From: Brevibacterium sp. XM4083
GTDB lineage: Bacteria; Actinomycetota; Actinomycetes; Actinomycetales; Brevibacteriaceae
Length of the DNA: 64,000 nt
Assembly (NCBI RefSeq): GCF_006489205.2
Contig: NZ_VFYR02000005.1
Location: 186,001 to 250,000 of the forward strand
Reading direction: 5' to 3'
Shown: one piece after another, positions 1 to 11,210 of the stretch
Layout of the letters: every line of letters begins with the position of its first letter
Position numbering within the stretch: position 1 is the first letter of the stretch
Made by a program: the position numbers and the translations under genes
The notes under the pieces: generated by a model
What the model was told of the DNA's origin: nothing
What the model saw: only the letters and a program-made list of their open reading frames with translations
The model's database searches: none

Positions 1-1125
1 TTCTACCTGCTCATGACCTCGATGGCCGGTTACGCGGTCGCGCGCTTCTCCGCCGGTCAGGCCGCAGCCGGTTTCGCCTCCTCGAGCTTCATCGTCGGCG
101 CCGTCGTCGCCCGCATCCTCACCGGCAAGTATCTCGACTTCATCGGCCGCCGCAAGCTGCTCGTCATCTCGATGGGCGTCTTCGTCCTCGCGTCCCTCGC
201 CTACATCGCCGCCGACACCCTCACCCTCCTCATCGTCATCCGCCTCATCCACGGCGTCGCCTTCGGGGCGGGGAACACGGCGATCATGACGGCCATCCAG
301 TCGGTCATCCCCGCCTCGCGGCGCGGGGAGGGCACCGGCTACTTCGGCACCGCGACGACGCTGTCGACGGCGCTCGGGCCCTACCTCGGCGTGCTCCTGC
401 CCGCCGAGTTCGACTTCACCGTCCTCTTCATCGCCTCGGCGATCATGTCGCTCATCTCCCTCGTCCTCTGCTTCTTCCTCGACCTGCCGAAGCAGGAGCT
501 CAGTCAGGCCCAGCGGGACACGAAATGGCATCTCCATCCCCGCACGATGGTCGACCGGGACGGTCTGCGCATCGGGCTCATCATGCTCATCGCCGGTGTC
601 GCGTTCGCCGCGGCCCTCGTCTTCCTCGCCGGCTACGCGGCCGACAACGGCGTGCCCGGCGCCGCGTCGCTCTTCTTCATCGCCTACGCCGCGGCCTCCC
701 TCATCGCCCGCCTCTTCGTCGGGCGGATCCAGGACGCCTACGGCGACAACGTCGTCATCTACCCAGTGCTCATCCTCAACGCCCTCGGCAACGTCCTCCT
801 CGCCCTGTGGCCGACGACGGCGGGCATCGTCAGCGCCGGCATCCTCATCGGCTTCGGCTTCGGCTCCCTCATGCCGAGCGCCCAGACGATCACCGTGAAG
901 TCCGTGCCGATGTCCCGGGTCCCGGTGGCCACCGCCTCGTTCTTCCTCCTCCTCGATGCGGGCTCGGGAATCGGCCCGATCATCCTCGGCGCGCTCATGC
1001 CGCTCACCGGGGGCAGCGGGATGTTCCTCCTCTGCGCCGGACTCGTCGTCGTCTCAATGCTCGTCTATTCAGTCGTCCACGGCCGCGGACGCGGCGGCCG
1101 GCCCGGACGCGAGTTCGTCGGATGA
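1..1125 (+). CDS. MFS transporter, 5' end outside window
   Basis: Major facilitator superfamily permease, probably a drug or small-solute exporter of the inner membrane. The frame is open from base 1, so the true start lies upstream and the ATG at base 13 is internal. About 374 residues are visible, made of successive hydrophobic segments. A loop reading GKYLDFIGRRKLL near residue 45 fits the conserved MFS motif A between helices 2 and 3, and a matching RLFVGRIQDAYGD loop occurs at the start of the second half. A 12-helix carrier would be about 400 residues, so perhaps one helix is missing. It is followed by a nitrilase-family gene and a TetR gene in the same direction; control by that TetR is inference. 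Substrate cannot be told. Confidence 0.9.
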   Translation, partial: FYLLMTSMAGYAVARFSAGQAAAGFASSSFIVGAVVARILTGKYLDFIGRRKLLVISMGVFVLASLAYIAADTLTLLIVIRLIHGVAFGAGNTAIMTAIQSVIPASRRGEGTGYFGTATTLSTALGPYLGVLLPAEFDFTVLFIASAIMSLISLVLCFFLDLPKQELSQAQRDTKWHLHPRTMVDRDGLRIGLIMLIAGVAFAAALVFLAGYAADNGVPGAASLFFIAYAAASLIARLFVGRIQDAYGDNVVIYPVLILNALGNVLLALWPTTAGIVSAGILIGFGFGSLMPSAQTITVKSVPMSRVPVATASFFLLLDAGSGIGPIILGALMPLTGGSGMFLLCAGLVVVSMLVYSVVHGRGRGGRPGREFVG

Positions 1126-1185
1126 CGCAGGCTGGTGATCCGAGTAGCCTGAGAGCACGTCACCGACTGCCCACGGAGGATGAGG

Positions 1186-1983
1186 ATGAAGCTCGGACTC
1201 GCCCAGATCAACACGACCACCGATGTCGCCGGCAACCTCGAGAAGGTGCGCGACTATGCGGGGCGGGCCGCTGCTGACGGTGCCGAGGTCGTCATCTTCC
1301 CCGAGGCGACGATGTCGGCGTTCGGGTCGGGTCTGGCCGAGATCGCCGAACGCGAATCCGCAGGCTGGCGTGAGGCTCTCACCCTGCTCGCCGCCGACAC
1401 CGACACGGCGATCGTCGTCGGGGAGTTCGCCGTCTCCGCCGGCAAGGTCGTCAATCTCCTCGCCGTCTACGCCCCGGACGGCACGCGCTCCGAATACGCG
1501 AAGATCCACCTCTACGACGCGTTCGGGTTCAAGGAGTCCGACACCGTCGAGGCGGGGGAGGACCCGGCCCTCGTCGCCCTCGGCGGCGAGGACGTCGGCA
1601 TCGCCATCTGCTACGACATCCGCTTCCCCAAGCTCTTCGCCGAACTCAGTCGCCGAGGCGCGCGCCTGGCGATCGTCTCCGCATCGTGGGGTGCGGGGCC
1701 GGGGAAGGTCGAGCAGTGGGAGCTGCTGGCCCGGGCGCGGGCGGTCGACTCGAACATGTTCGTCGTCGCCGTCGGACAGGCCGATCCGCAGGTCAGCGGC
1801 GTGGCCGTGCCTCCGAAGGGGCCGACGGGAGTCGGTCACAGTCTCGTCTCCGATCCGTTCGGGCACGTCATCGTCGCCCTCGGCGGAGAGGAGGCCCTCG
1901 AGATCGTCGACCTCGACCTCGGACTCGCCGATGAGGCCGCCGAAGCGCTGCCCGTCCTCGCGAATGCGAAGCTCGGGTACTAG
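1186..1983 (+). CDS. carbon-nitrogen hydrolase (nitrilase/omega-amidase superfamily)
   Basis: Cytosolic C-N hydrolase that cleaves amide or nitrile bonds through a Cys thioester. All three catalytic residues are visible: Glu in FPEATMSAF (about residue 42), Lys in YAKIHLYDAF (about 109) and Cys in AICYDIRFPK (about 145). At 265 residues it has the usual single-domain length. Two ATGs lie at 1180 and 1186; the GGAGG at 1175-1179 abuts the first and is 6 nt from the second, so I chose 1186. It lies 60 bp after the MFS gene and ends 47 bp before the TetR gene. The exact substrate (deaminated glutathione, omega-amides, others) is not determinable from sequence. Confidence 0.9.
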   Translation: MKLGLAQINTTTDVAGNLEKVRDYAGRAAADGAEVVIFPEATMSAFGSGLAEIAERESAGWREALTLLAADTDTAIVVGEFAVSAGKVVNLLAVYAPDGTRSEYAKIHLYDAFGFKESDTVEAGEDPALVALGGEDVGIAICYDIRFPKLFAELSRRGARLAIVSASWGAGPGKVEQWELLARARAVDSNMFVVAVGQADPQVSGVAVPPKGPTGVGHSLVSDPFGHVIVALGGEEALEIVDLDLGLADEAAEALPVLANAKLGY

Positions 1984-2030
1984 ACCCCATCGCGGACTCG
2001 CGCACCCGGGCAGAGTGGGAGAATGAGGGC

Positions 2031-2807
2031 ATGGCGATCACCGACAGCCCTGCGCACGTCGACTCCGGAGAGGACTCCGTCTCCCCGCACGAGGGGACAG
2101 CTCCGCAGGAGAGAGCAGTTCCGCCGGAGGAGACAGCCCCGAAGGAGGGCCTGCGTGAGCGGAAGAAGCGCGAACGCCAGCGCGCACTGCGCCGGGCCGC
2201 GATCGAACTGACCCTGGAGAAGGGGTTCGCCAACGTCACGATCGAGGACATCTGCGAGCGCTGCGGGGTCTCCCGGCGCACCTTCTTCAACTACTTCTCG
2301 AGCAAGGAGGAGGCACTCCTCGGGCGGGCGGACACGGTCTTCGACGACGAGGACGAACCGGCGATCGCCGTGTTCGAAGCCGGGGGACCGACGGGCCGGC
2401 TGCTCGAGGACCTCGAGCGGCTGCTCGCCGGGGTCGTGCGCACCCGGCTCAGTCACCGCGAGGAGCGCCATCAGTACCATCAGATCCTCAAACAGGAGCC
2501 CGCGCTCATGCAGGCGCAGATGTCGCGGATGGGCGAGAACGAACGCCTCTTCCGCGAGATGATCCAGCGACGGCTCGACACGCTCGGTGCCGCCGAGGGG
2601 ACCGCCCGCGGGGAGGACCCGGGTGCCGTCGGCCGCTGCACGGTCGACGACGGACCGCCGGTCTCACCGAAGGCCGAGGTCCTCGCGGCGCTGGCGATGA
2701 TGGCGATCAAAGCGACCTTCGTGCGGCTGCGCCGCGTCGAAGGCGACCCGGCGCCGATCATCCACGACCTCTTCGACGAGCTGCGCACGATCTTCGGCGA
2801 GGGCTGA
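2031..2807 (+). CDS. TetR/AcrR-family transcriptional regulator
   Basis: DNA-binding repressor of the TetR type, 258 residues. An acidic, Pro/Glu-rich tail of about 40 residues precedes the HTH domain, which spans about residues 45-95 and includes ITIEDICERCGVSRRTFFNY-like recognition sequence (here VTIEDICERCGVSRRTFFNY). The C-terminal ligand-binding half is helical and variable. Start ATG at 2031 is preceded by a weak GAGGGC purine stretch. Its position directly behind the exporter and hydrolase suggests it controls them, but no clear palindrome was identified in the short gaps. Ligand unknown. Confidence 0.9.
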   Translation: MAITDSPAHVDSGEDSVSPHEGTAPQERAVPPEETAPKEGLRERKKRERQRALRRAAIELTLEKGFANVTIEDICERCGVSRRTFFNYFSSKEEALLGRADTVFDDEDEPAIAVFEAGGPTGRLLEDLERLLAGVVRTRLSHREERHQYHQILKQEPALMQAQMSRMGENERLFREMIQRRLDTLGAAEGTARGEDPGAVGRCTVDDGPPVSPKAEVLAALAMMAIKATFVRLRRVEGDPAPIIHDLFDELRTIFGEG

Positions 2808-2850
2808 CGACGCCCTCCGTGCCGAACAGCAGGGCGGCGTCAGCGAGTGC

Positions 2851-3186
2851 TCAGCGGCCGAGCGGCTGCGTCCACGTCTGTGGGAGCCGCCTGCGGACGT
2901 TGCGGCGCGGAGCATTGAAGCCCGCGCGGTCGTGCTTCTTCGTCTCCACCTCGGCGAGGGCTTCGGCCTGGTGCGCGGCATAGGCGAGGGCGACCTGGCG
3001 GATCGCGACGACGGCGGCCACCGCGGCGGCACTGGCCATCTCGTCGCTCACCGGCTGGCCGTCGTCGGCGCGCACCTGCGCGCGGTCCTCGACCGAGGGC
3101 ACCGTCGCAGGCGCCGCGCCCGCCGGGGCCTGGTCGGCCCCGACCGCCTCGGCGCTTCGGGGATCTGACTGCGCATCCGTGCTCAT
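2851..3186 (-). CDS. accE: acyl-CoA carboxylase epsilon subunit-like protein
   Basis: Small protein of 111 residues translated directly after the carboxylase beta subunit (ATGA overlap at 3183-3186). The middle ([20 protein letters not shown], then [14 protein letters not shown]) resembles the helical core of actinobacterial epsilon subunits (AccE5/PccE), which stabilise the alpha-beta complex. The N-terminal 45 residues are low-complexity Ala/Pro-rich and the tail is basic. Position plus length make the call; sequence similarity in this family is weak. The alpha (biotin carboxylase/BCCP) subunit is not in the window. Confidence 0.8.
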   Translation of the reverse strand: MSTDAQSDPRSAEAVGADQAPAGAAPATVPSVEDRAQVRADDGQPVSDEMASAAAVAAVVAIRQVALAYAAHQAEALAEVETKKHDRAGFNAPRRNVRRRLPQTWTQPLGR

Positions 3187-4763
3187 AGGGGGATGTTACC
3201 GTGCTTGCGCGCCGGCGCGTCGACGTGCTTGTTCTTCAGGGCACGCAGCGCGCGGACGATCCGGTTGCGGGTCTCGCTCGGCTTGATGACGGCGTCGATG
3301 TAGCCCTCCTCGGCCGCGAGGTACGGGTTGAGCAGGGCGTCCTCGTAGTCCTGGATGAGGTCGGCGCGGAGCGCATCGACGTCCTCTCCGGCCTCCTCGG
3401 CGGCCTTGAGCCTGCGCCGGTAGACGATGTTCGCCGCCCCCTGGGCGCCCATGACTGCGATCTGCGCCGACGGCCACGCGAGGTTGATGTCGGCGCCGAG
3501 CTGCTTCGACCCCATGACGCAGTACGCGCCGCCGTAGGCCTTGCGGGTGATGAGCGTGATGAGCGGAACCGTCGCCTCGCCGTAGGCGTAGATGAGCTTG
3601 GCCCCGCGGCGGATGATGCCCCCGAGCTCCTGGTCGGTGCCCGGGAGGAAGCCCGGCACGTCGACGAAGGTGAGGATCGGCAGGTTGAACGCGTCGCAGA
3701 GGCGGACGAACCGGGCCGCCTTCTCCGAAGCGTCGATGTCGAGGGTGCCGGCCAGCTGCATGGGCTGGTTGGCGATGACGCCGACGCTCACCCCTTCGAC
3801 ACGGCCGAAGCCGGTGACGACATTCGGTGCGAAGAGCTCGGAGACCTGGAGGAACTCACCGTCGTCGAGCACCGTGGTGACGACGTCGAGGATGTCGTAG
3901 GGCTGCGAGGGCGAGTCCGGCATAAGGGTGTCGAGCGCCTCGTCCTCAGGCGTGAGCTCGAGGTCGGACTCGAAGACGTCGGCGTCGGCGGGATCGAGGT
4001 TGTTCTGCGGGAGGAAGGAGAGCAGGTCGCGGACGTAGTTGAGGGCGTCCTCCTCGTCGCTGGCGAGGTAGTGGGCGTTGCCGGAGACGGTGTTGTTCGT
4101 CCGGCCGCCGCCGAGCTCCTCATGGCCGACCTCCTCACCGGTGACGGTCTTGATGACGTCGGGACCGGTGATATACATGTGGCTGATCTTGTCGACCATG
4201 ATCGTGACGTCGGTGAGGGCGGGGGAGTAGACCGCGCCGCCGGCCGAGGGGCCCATGATGAGCGAGATCTGGGGGATGACGCCGGAGGAGGCGACGTTGA
4301 GGCGGAAGATCTCGGCGAACAGCGCGATCGATCCCACACCCTCCTGGATGCGGGCGCCGCCGGAGTCGTTGATGCCGATGATCGGGCAGCCGAGCTTGAG
4401 CGCGAGCTTCTGGACCTTGACGATCTTCCGGCCGTTCGCCTCGGCGAGTGACCCGCCGAGCACGGTGAAGTCGTGCGCGAACACGGCCACGGTCTTTCCG
4501 TCGATCGTGCCCAGACCGCACACCACGCCGTCACCGTCGGGACGGTTCTTCTCCATCCCGAACTGGGTGTTGTGGTGCCGGGCGAATTCGTCGATCTCCT
4601 GGAACGAGCCCTCGTCGAGGAGCTGGTCGATGCGCTCCCTGGCTGTCTGCTTGCCGCGCTTGTGCTGGTTCTCCACCGACTTCTCGTTGCCGGTGTGGGC
4701 CGCGTCCCGACGCGTCAGGAAGGCGTCGATGCGATCGGCGGTGGTGCGTGGGGTTTCCGTCAT
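3183..4763 (-). CDS. accD: acyl-CoA (acetyl-/propionyl-CoA) carboxylase beta subunit
   Basis: Carboxyltransferase beta subunit that moves carboxyl from biotin to acetyl- or propionyl-CoA, feeding fatty acid or branched-chain synthesis. 526 residues, the normal AccD5/PccB length. Both crotonase-like halves are present: N-terminal half with [13 protein letters not shown] and [16 protein letters not shown]-terminal half with [33 protein letters not shown] and the [19 protein letters not shown] region that lines the acyl pocket. It is first in an operon with the epsilon subunit and divergent from birA, the ligase that biotinylates its partner; the 67-bp gap must hold both promoters. Propionyl versus acetyl preference is not settled by sequence alone. 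Confidence 0.96.
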   Translation of the reverse strand: MTETPRTTADRIDAFLTRRDAAHTGNEKSVENQHKRGKQTARERIDQLLDEGSFQEIDEFARHHNTQFGMEKNRPDGDGVVCGLGTIDGKTVAVFAHDFTVLGGSLAEANGRKIVKVQKLALKLGCPIIGINDSGGARIQEGVGSIALFAEIFRLNVASSGVIPQISLIMGPSAGGAVYSPALTDVTIMVDKISHMYITGPDVIKTVTGEEVGHEELGGGRTNNTVSGNAHYLASDEEDALNYVRDLLSFLPQNNLDPADADVFESDLELTPEDEALDTLMPDSPSQPYDILDVVTTVLDDGEFLQVSELFAPNVVTGFGRVEGVSVGVIANQPMQLAGTLDIDASEKAARFVRLCDAFNLPILTFVDVPGFLPGTDQELGGIIRRGAKLIYAYGEATVPLITLITRKAYGGAYCVMGSKQLGADINLAWPSAQIAVMGAQGAANIVYRRRLKAAEEAGEDVDALRADLIQDYEDALLNPYLAAEEGYIDAVIKPSETRNRIVRALRALKNKHVDAPARKHGNIPL

Positions 4764-4830
4764 GCTCCCACCCTATCGAGGGGAGCCGAGTTCATTGTGC
4801 ACTCCCACCAAAAGAATCTAGAGTGGTCTG

Positions 4831-5790
4831 GTGACCAGCCAACACGCGCCCTTCCTCGTCGATGTCGAATCGCTCCGCGCCCGTGCGGAGGCCATCGGAA
4901 TCGACCTTCCGCTCGTCATCTGGGACGAGTCGAGTCCGTCGACGAACGATGCGCTCGCGGCCCTGGTCCACCATCCCGCCGAGGTGACCGCCTCCCCGCA
5001 GGTCGTCCGTGACCTCGCCGGTGACGCCCCCGCTGCGGGGCTGGCGGAGCTGACGATCCTCGGCACCGATTTCCAGAGTGCGGGCCACGGCCGACTCGGG
5101 CGCACATGGACCGTGCCGCCGCGCCGCTCGCTGACGTTCTCGATCCTGCTCACCCCGACGACACCCGTGCGCACGTGGGGCTGGATCCCGCTCATCACCG
5201 GTGAGGCAGTGCGTGCGGCGATCGCCGAGGCGGGGGTGCCCGCCGTGCTCAAATGGCCCAACGATGTGCTCACCGCAGACGGCAGGAAGCTGTGCGGGAT
5301 CCTCGCCCGCATCGAGACGACGCCGGAGGGTCCGCGCATCGTCCTCGGGATGGGGACGAACACGCGTCTCGAACCTGCGGACCTGCCGCGGGAGGACGCG
5401 AGCTCACTGGCGATCGAGCTCGGCGTCGCGGGTTCAGAGATCGATCATGAACGGTTGCTACTGTCGATTCTCAGCACACTTGTTCCCGGCCTGAGGGAGT
5501 TGGCAGAGTATGGAGAGGACTTCGGTCGCAGCCCGTTCGCCGCGAGAGTGCGGGCGGGAATGGTGACGCTCGGGACGCGGGTCAAGGTCGAACGCCCCGA
5601 CGGCAGCTTCCTCGTCGGTGAGGCCACGGGCCTCGACGCGACGGGTGACCTCGTCATCGACGATCGGGTCTCGGTCAGTGCCGGCGACGTCCACCATCTG
5701 CGCCCGGCGGCTCCGGCCGACGGGACCGGACCGGAGGCCGGGACTGGTGCGGCGAATGCAGCAGTGGGACGACGCAGCGATGACCGGTGA
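4831..5790 (+). CDS. birA: biotin--[acetyl-CoA-carboxylase] ligase, no DNA-binding domain
   Basis: Activates biotin as biotinyl-AMP and attaches it to the BCCP domain of biotin carboxylases. Signature parts in order: SSPSTNDALAAL (residues about 30-42), GHGRLGRTWTVPP biotin-binding loop (about 88), LKWPNDVLTADGRKLCGIL (about 139-158) and a C-terminal SH3-like domain (LGTRVKVERPDGSFLVGEA, about 250-270). No N-terminal HTH is present, so it is a group I ligase that does not repress transcription. The start is GTG at 4831. Its last 11 bases overlap the start of the cyclase gene, so the two are translationally coupled. Divergent from accD. Confidence 0.95.
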   Translation: MTSQHAPFLVDVESLRARAEAIGIDLPLVIWDESSPSTNDALAALVHHPAEVTASPQVVRDLAGDAPAAGLAELTILGTDFQSAGHGRLGRTWTVPPRRSLTFSILLTPTTPVRTWGWIPLITGEAVRAAIAEAGVPAVLKWPNDVLTADGRKLCGILARIETTPEGPRIVLGMGTNTRLEPADLPREDASSLAIELGVAGSEIDHERLLLSILSTLVPGLRELAEYGEDFGRSPFAARVRAGMVTLGTRVKVERPDGSFLVGEATGLDATGDLVIDDRVSVSAGDVHHLRPAAPADGTGPEAGTGAANAAVGRRSDDR

Positions 5791-7402
5791 CGGCTCGGCC
5801 CGTCGGGACCGGACGGGCGGCATCGTCGAACGCGACCCGCAGTCGCGTCCCGTGGTGCGGGCGAGCAGCGGCGCGCACCTGCGCGGGGACGGCGACGCGT
5901 CACACGATGCCGTGAGCGAAGATCGCGCGCAGACGACGCCGGAGGCTGCGACCCCGGCCGCATCGGCACCGCCGAAACCCGTGGGTGCGCCGGAACCGGT
6001 CGCTCAGGCCGCTCCATCCGCACCGGCGCGCTCGACGCCGGCCCGAGTCGAGCCCGCACAGACCGGCGACGATGACGATTCCGCGTCACACGCCACGGCA
6101 GAAGACGACGATCACGGGCAGGCACCCCAGGCCACAGGCGATGCCGAACTGCCGGCCACCTCGGTGATGCCGGTCATCCAGTCAGCGGAGTCCGGGTCGG
6201 AGGAGGCAGGCGAAGACGACGACGCCTCCGAGCCGAACACGACCGCACAGCAGACCGGGAAGCCGATGTCGTCCGACTTCTTCGGCGGCCTGCACGAGGA
6301 CCCGCGCACCTCGGCGCTGAGCATCGTCGACGAGGACACCGACGACGATCCGATCTACGAGACCCGGAGTGCTGCCGAACGCCTCGAGGAGATCCTCCTC
6401 GACGGCAAGCGCGTGCTCGATCGTCGCGAAGCGGCGAAGCTCGGCGGCATCTCGACGGTCTCGGCGCGGAAGATGTGGCGGGCGCTCGGGATGTCGCAGA
6501 CCGATGAGCACGACAAGGCGTACACGGTCAGCGATGCGCATGCGCTGCGGATGTGGGCGAAGCCGGTGGCCGACGGGCTCATCGACCAGGAGACGGCGCT
6601 GTCGCTGGCGCGCGCGATCGGGCAGACGACGGACCGGCTCGTCGTGTGGCAGATGGAGACGCTCGTTGAGTACCTCACCGAGGAGAAGGGCATGAGCGAG
6701 CCCGAGGCCCGGCGGGAGGCGCTCGAGGTCATCGAGGACCTCATCGATCCGATGCAGAAGATGCTCGTGTATTCGTGGCGGCGCAACCTCGCCGAGGTGA
6801 TGGGCCGCCTCAACGTCAACGTGTCCGACGGTCTCGCGATGGACAACCGGCAGGGCTGGTACGACTCGTCGATGCCGCTGGCGCGGGCGGTCGGGTTCAT
6901 CGACCTCGTCTCCTACACGCGCTTGTCGCAGAAGCTCGAGCCGAGGCAGCTGGCGAACATGGTCCAGGAGTTCCAGGGCATCTGCTACAACATCGTTGCC
7001 ACCGGGGGCGGGCGGATCATCAAGACCGTCGGCGACGAGGTGTTCTTCGCCGCCGAGACGCCGATGGCCGGCGCCGAGATCGCGATGACCCTCATGGAGC
7101 GCGTGTCCGCGGCCGCCGATCTGCCCCAGGCGCGGGTCGGGTTCGTGTGGGGGAGGGTGCTCTCCCGCCTCGGCGACATCTTCGGCTCGAGCGTCAACCT
7201 CGCCGCCCGGCTCACGGCCGTCGCCGAGCCCGGAACGATCTTCACCGACGAGGAGACCGCGCGTGTGCTGTCGACCTCCGACGCCTACGTCTTCGAACCT
7301 CGGGGATCGCTGACCCTCCAGGGTCTCGGGGAGACGGGCATCTGCCAGATGCTGCGCGGCACGGCGGCGCGGATGAAGCTCGACCTCGACGACGAGAGCT
7401 GA
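5780..7402 (+). CDS. class III adenylate cyclase with N-terminal regulatory region
   Basis: Makes cAMP from ATP. The catalytic domain lies at about residues 370-530 of 540 and has the expected residues: metal-binding Asp in FIDLVSYTRL, Lys and second metal Asp in IIKTVGDEVFFA, substrate-defining Asp and transition-state Asn/Arg in DIFGSSVNLAAR. Lys plus Asp indicates ATP rather than GTP. Upstream, about residues 200-365 form a helical domain with AKLGGISTVSARKMWRALG and DGLIDQETALSLARAIG, like the autoinhibitory pH-sensing half of M. tuberculosis Rv1264. The first about 190 residues are disordered, rich in Pro/Ala/Asp/Glu. No membrane segments. ATG at 5780 overlaps birA by 11 nt. Later starts are possible within the disordered leader. 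Confidence 0.93.
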   Translation: MTGDGSARRDRTGGIVERDPQSRPVVRASSGAHLRGDGDASHDAVSEDRAQTTPEAATPAASAPPKPVGAPEPVAQAAPSAPARSTPARVEPAQTGDDDDSASHATAEDDDHGQAPQATGDAELPATSVMPVIQSAESGSEEAGEDDDASEPNTTAQQTGKPMSSDFFGGLHEDPRTSALSIVDEDTDDDPIYETRSAAERLEEILLDGKRVLDRREAAKLGGISTVSARKMWRALGMSQTDEHDKAYTVSDAHALRMWAKPVADGLIDQETALSLARAIGQTTDRLVVWQMETLVEYLTEEKGMSEPEARREALEVIEDLIDPMQKMLVYSWRRNLAEVMGRLNVNVSDGLAMDNRQGWYDSSMPLARAVGFIDLVSYTRLSQKLEPRQLANMVQEFQGICYNIVATGGGRIIKTVGDEVFFAAETPMAGAEIAMTLMERVSAAADLPQARVGFVWGRVLSRLGDIFGSSVNLAARLTAVAEPGTIFTDEETARVLSTSDAYVFEPRGSLTLQGLGETGICQMLRGTAARMKLDLDDES

Positions 7403-7412
7403 GCCCCGTGGG

Positions 7413-7482
7413 CTGAGTTCCGAGGCCTGAGTCTCGAGGCCTGAGTCCACAGGTGTGAGCGCGTCGCGCGCTCGGAACTCAG
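7413..7482. terminator. inverted repeat between convergent cyclase and parC
   Basis: A 12-bp perfect inverted repeat: CTGAGTTCCGAG at 7413-7424 and CTCGGAACTCAG at 7471-7482. The 46-nt interior contains two direct copies of CGAGGCCTGAGTC (7421-7433 and 7435-7447). It lies in the 116-bp gap between two converging genes, so a two-way terminator is the simplest reading; there is no U-tract. The repeated elements make alternative folds possible. Confidence 0.5.
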
Positions 7483-7518
7483 ACGGGCGCCCCGGCTTTC
7501 ACAAGGGCGCCCCGCGAC

Positions 7519-10188
<2,670 letters not shown>

Positions 10189-10385
10189 GGAACTCCTTCG
10201 ACACGTGGAACACTGCAGCGCCGTCGAGCACTGACGACGGCACCCGTCGATTCTAGCGTTCTGGCAGGGTTCCCCGGCTCAACTGCGCCGGTTCGTGTCG
10301 GATTCCGCGCAGAGCTCACGCCGACCGGACGCTCAGCCCCGATGCGCGGGGCAGTCAGGCCGAGACCGGCGGGGCGCACCTCAGC

Positions 10386-10961
10386 TCAGGCGGAGGCGAA
10401 TTCGGCGCGCAGCCACTTGTCGAGCTCGCTGATGTACTTCTCGACCCGCTCGCGGCTCGCGGTGCCCGAGATCAGCTCGGTGATCATCATCCCGAGCACC
10501 GAACTCGAGATCCGCTTCGCCAGGTCGGGCTCGACGCCGCTGAGTCGGGCGACGAAGGCGTCGACCTGGTCCATGTTCGCCTGCTTCGCGGCGACGGCCT
10601 CGGTCGGCAGCGCGGGATCGAGGCCGAGCATCACCGAGGTGTAGAAGCGGCTGCGGTCGGTGGTCAGCAGCTCCATGCACAGGCCGACCGCGGCATCGAG
10701 CTGGGTGGTCTCGTCGTTTCCTGCAGTGTCGAGGAGTCGCTCGAGGCGACGGGCGTTGAGTTCGCCGATCCTCTCCATGATCCCGGTGATGAGGGCGTCG
10801 CGGGTGCGGTAGACGTTGGACGTCGAACCGACCGGCAGCTCCGCCATCGCATCGACGGCCCGATGGGTGAGTCCGCGGACTCCCTGTTCGGCGACGACGG
10901 CGATCGCGGAATCCGTGACGACATCTTTACGCGAAATCAATACTCTCAGCCTCGCTCTCAT
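10386..10961 (-). CDS. TetR-family transcriptional regulator
   Basis: TetR-type regulator of about 191 residues if started at the ATG at 10961 (a GTG frame extends to 11009, without a convincing ribosome binding site at either). The HTH is VVAEQGVRGLTHRAVDAMAE then LPVGSTSNVYRTRDALITGI, about residues 17-55. The rest is a helical ligand-binding domain. It stands alone between parC and the AT-rich gap at 11010-11210, with no obvious target operon next to it apart from the Pat gene, which is transcribed in the same direction upstream. Ligand unknown. Confidence 0.85.
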   Translation of the reverse strand: MRARLRVLISRKDVVTDSAIAVVAEQGVRGLTHRAVDAMAELPVGSTSNVYRTRDALITGIMERIGELNARRLERLLDTAGNDETTQLDAAVGLCMELLTTDRSRFYTSVMLGLDPALPTEAVAAKQANMDQVDAFVARLSGVEPDLAKRISSSVLGMMITELISGTASRERVEKYISELDKWLRAEFASA

Positions 10962-11148
10962 GCGGCTGTTCCCGATCAAGGGTGCCTGCTGACGGTGAAG
11001 GACGAACACTGCTCACTGCCATGTCACGTTTTCACCTTCTCGTTGAATGGCACAAAACGATAATTATTCATGGAGGAACGGAATCAGACACTACAGGTTC
11101 GGTGCCGGAATTGGTATAAGACGCGCCAAACTGACAGTCGGTTCCCAC

Positions 11149-11192
11149 TTATCGGGTCGAATTCGCAGGTCCGGCGCGATCTCACCCGATAA
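11149..11192. promoter_or_regulatory. 9-bp inverted repeat in AT-richer gap
   Basis: TTATCGGGT at 11149-11157 is exactly complementary to ACCCGATAA at 11184-11192, with a 26-nt spacer. It lies in the roughly 200-bp gap between the Pat gene and the TetR gene, a stretch clearly less GC-rich than the genes around it. It may be a regulator site or part of a transcript end; no U-tract follows. Confidence 0.35.
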
Positions 11193-11210
11193 AGGTCCAT
11201 GTCAGCAAGG

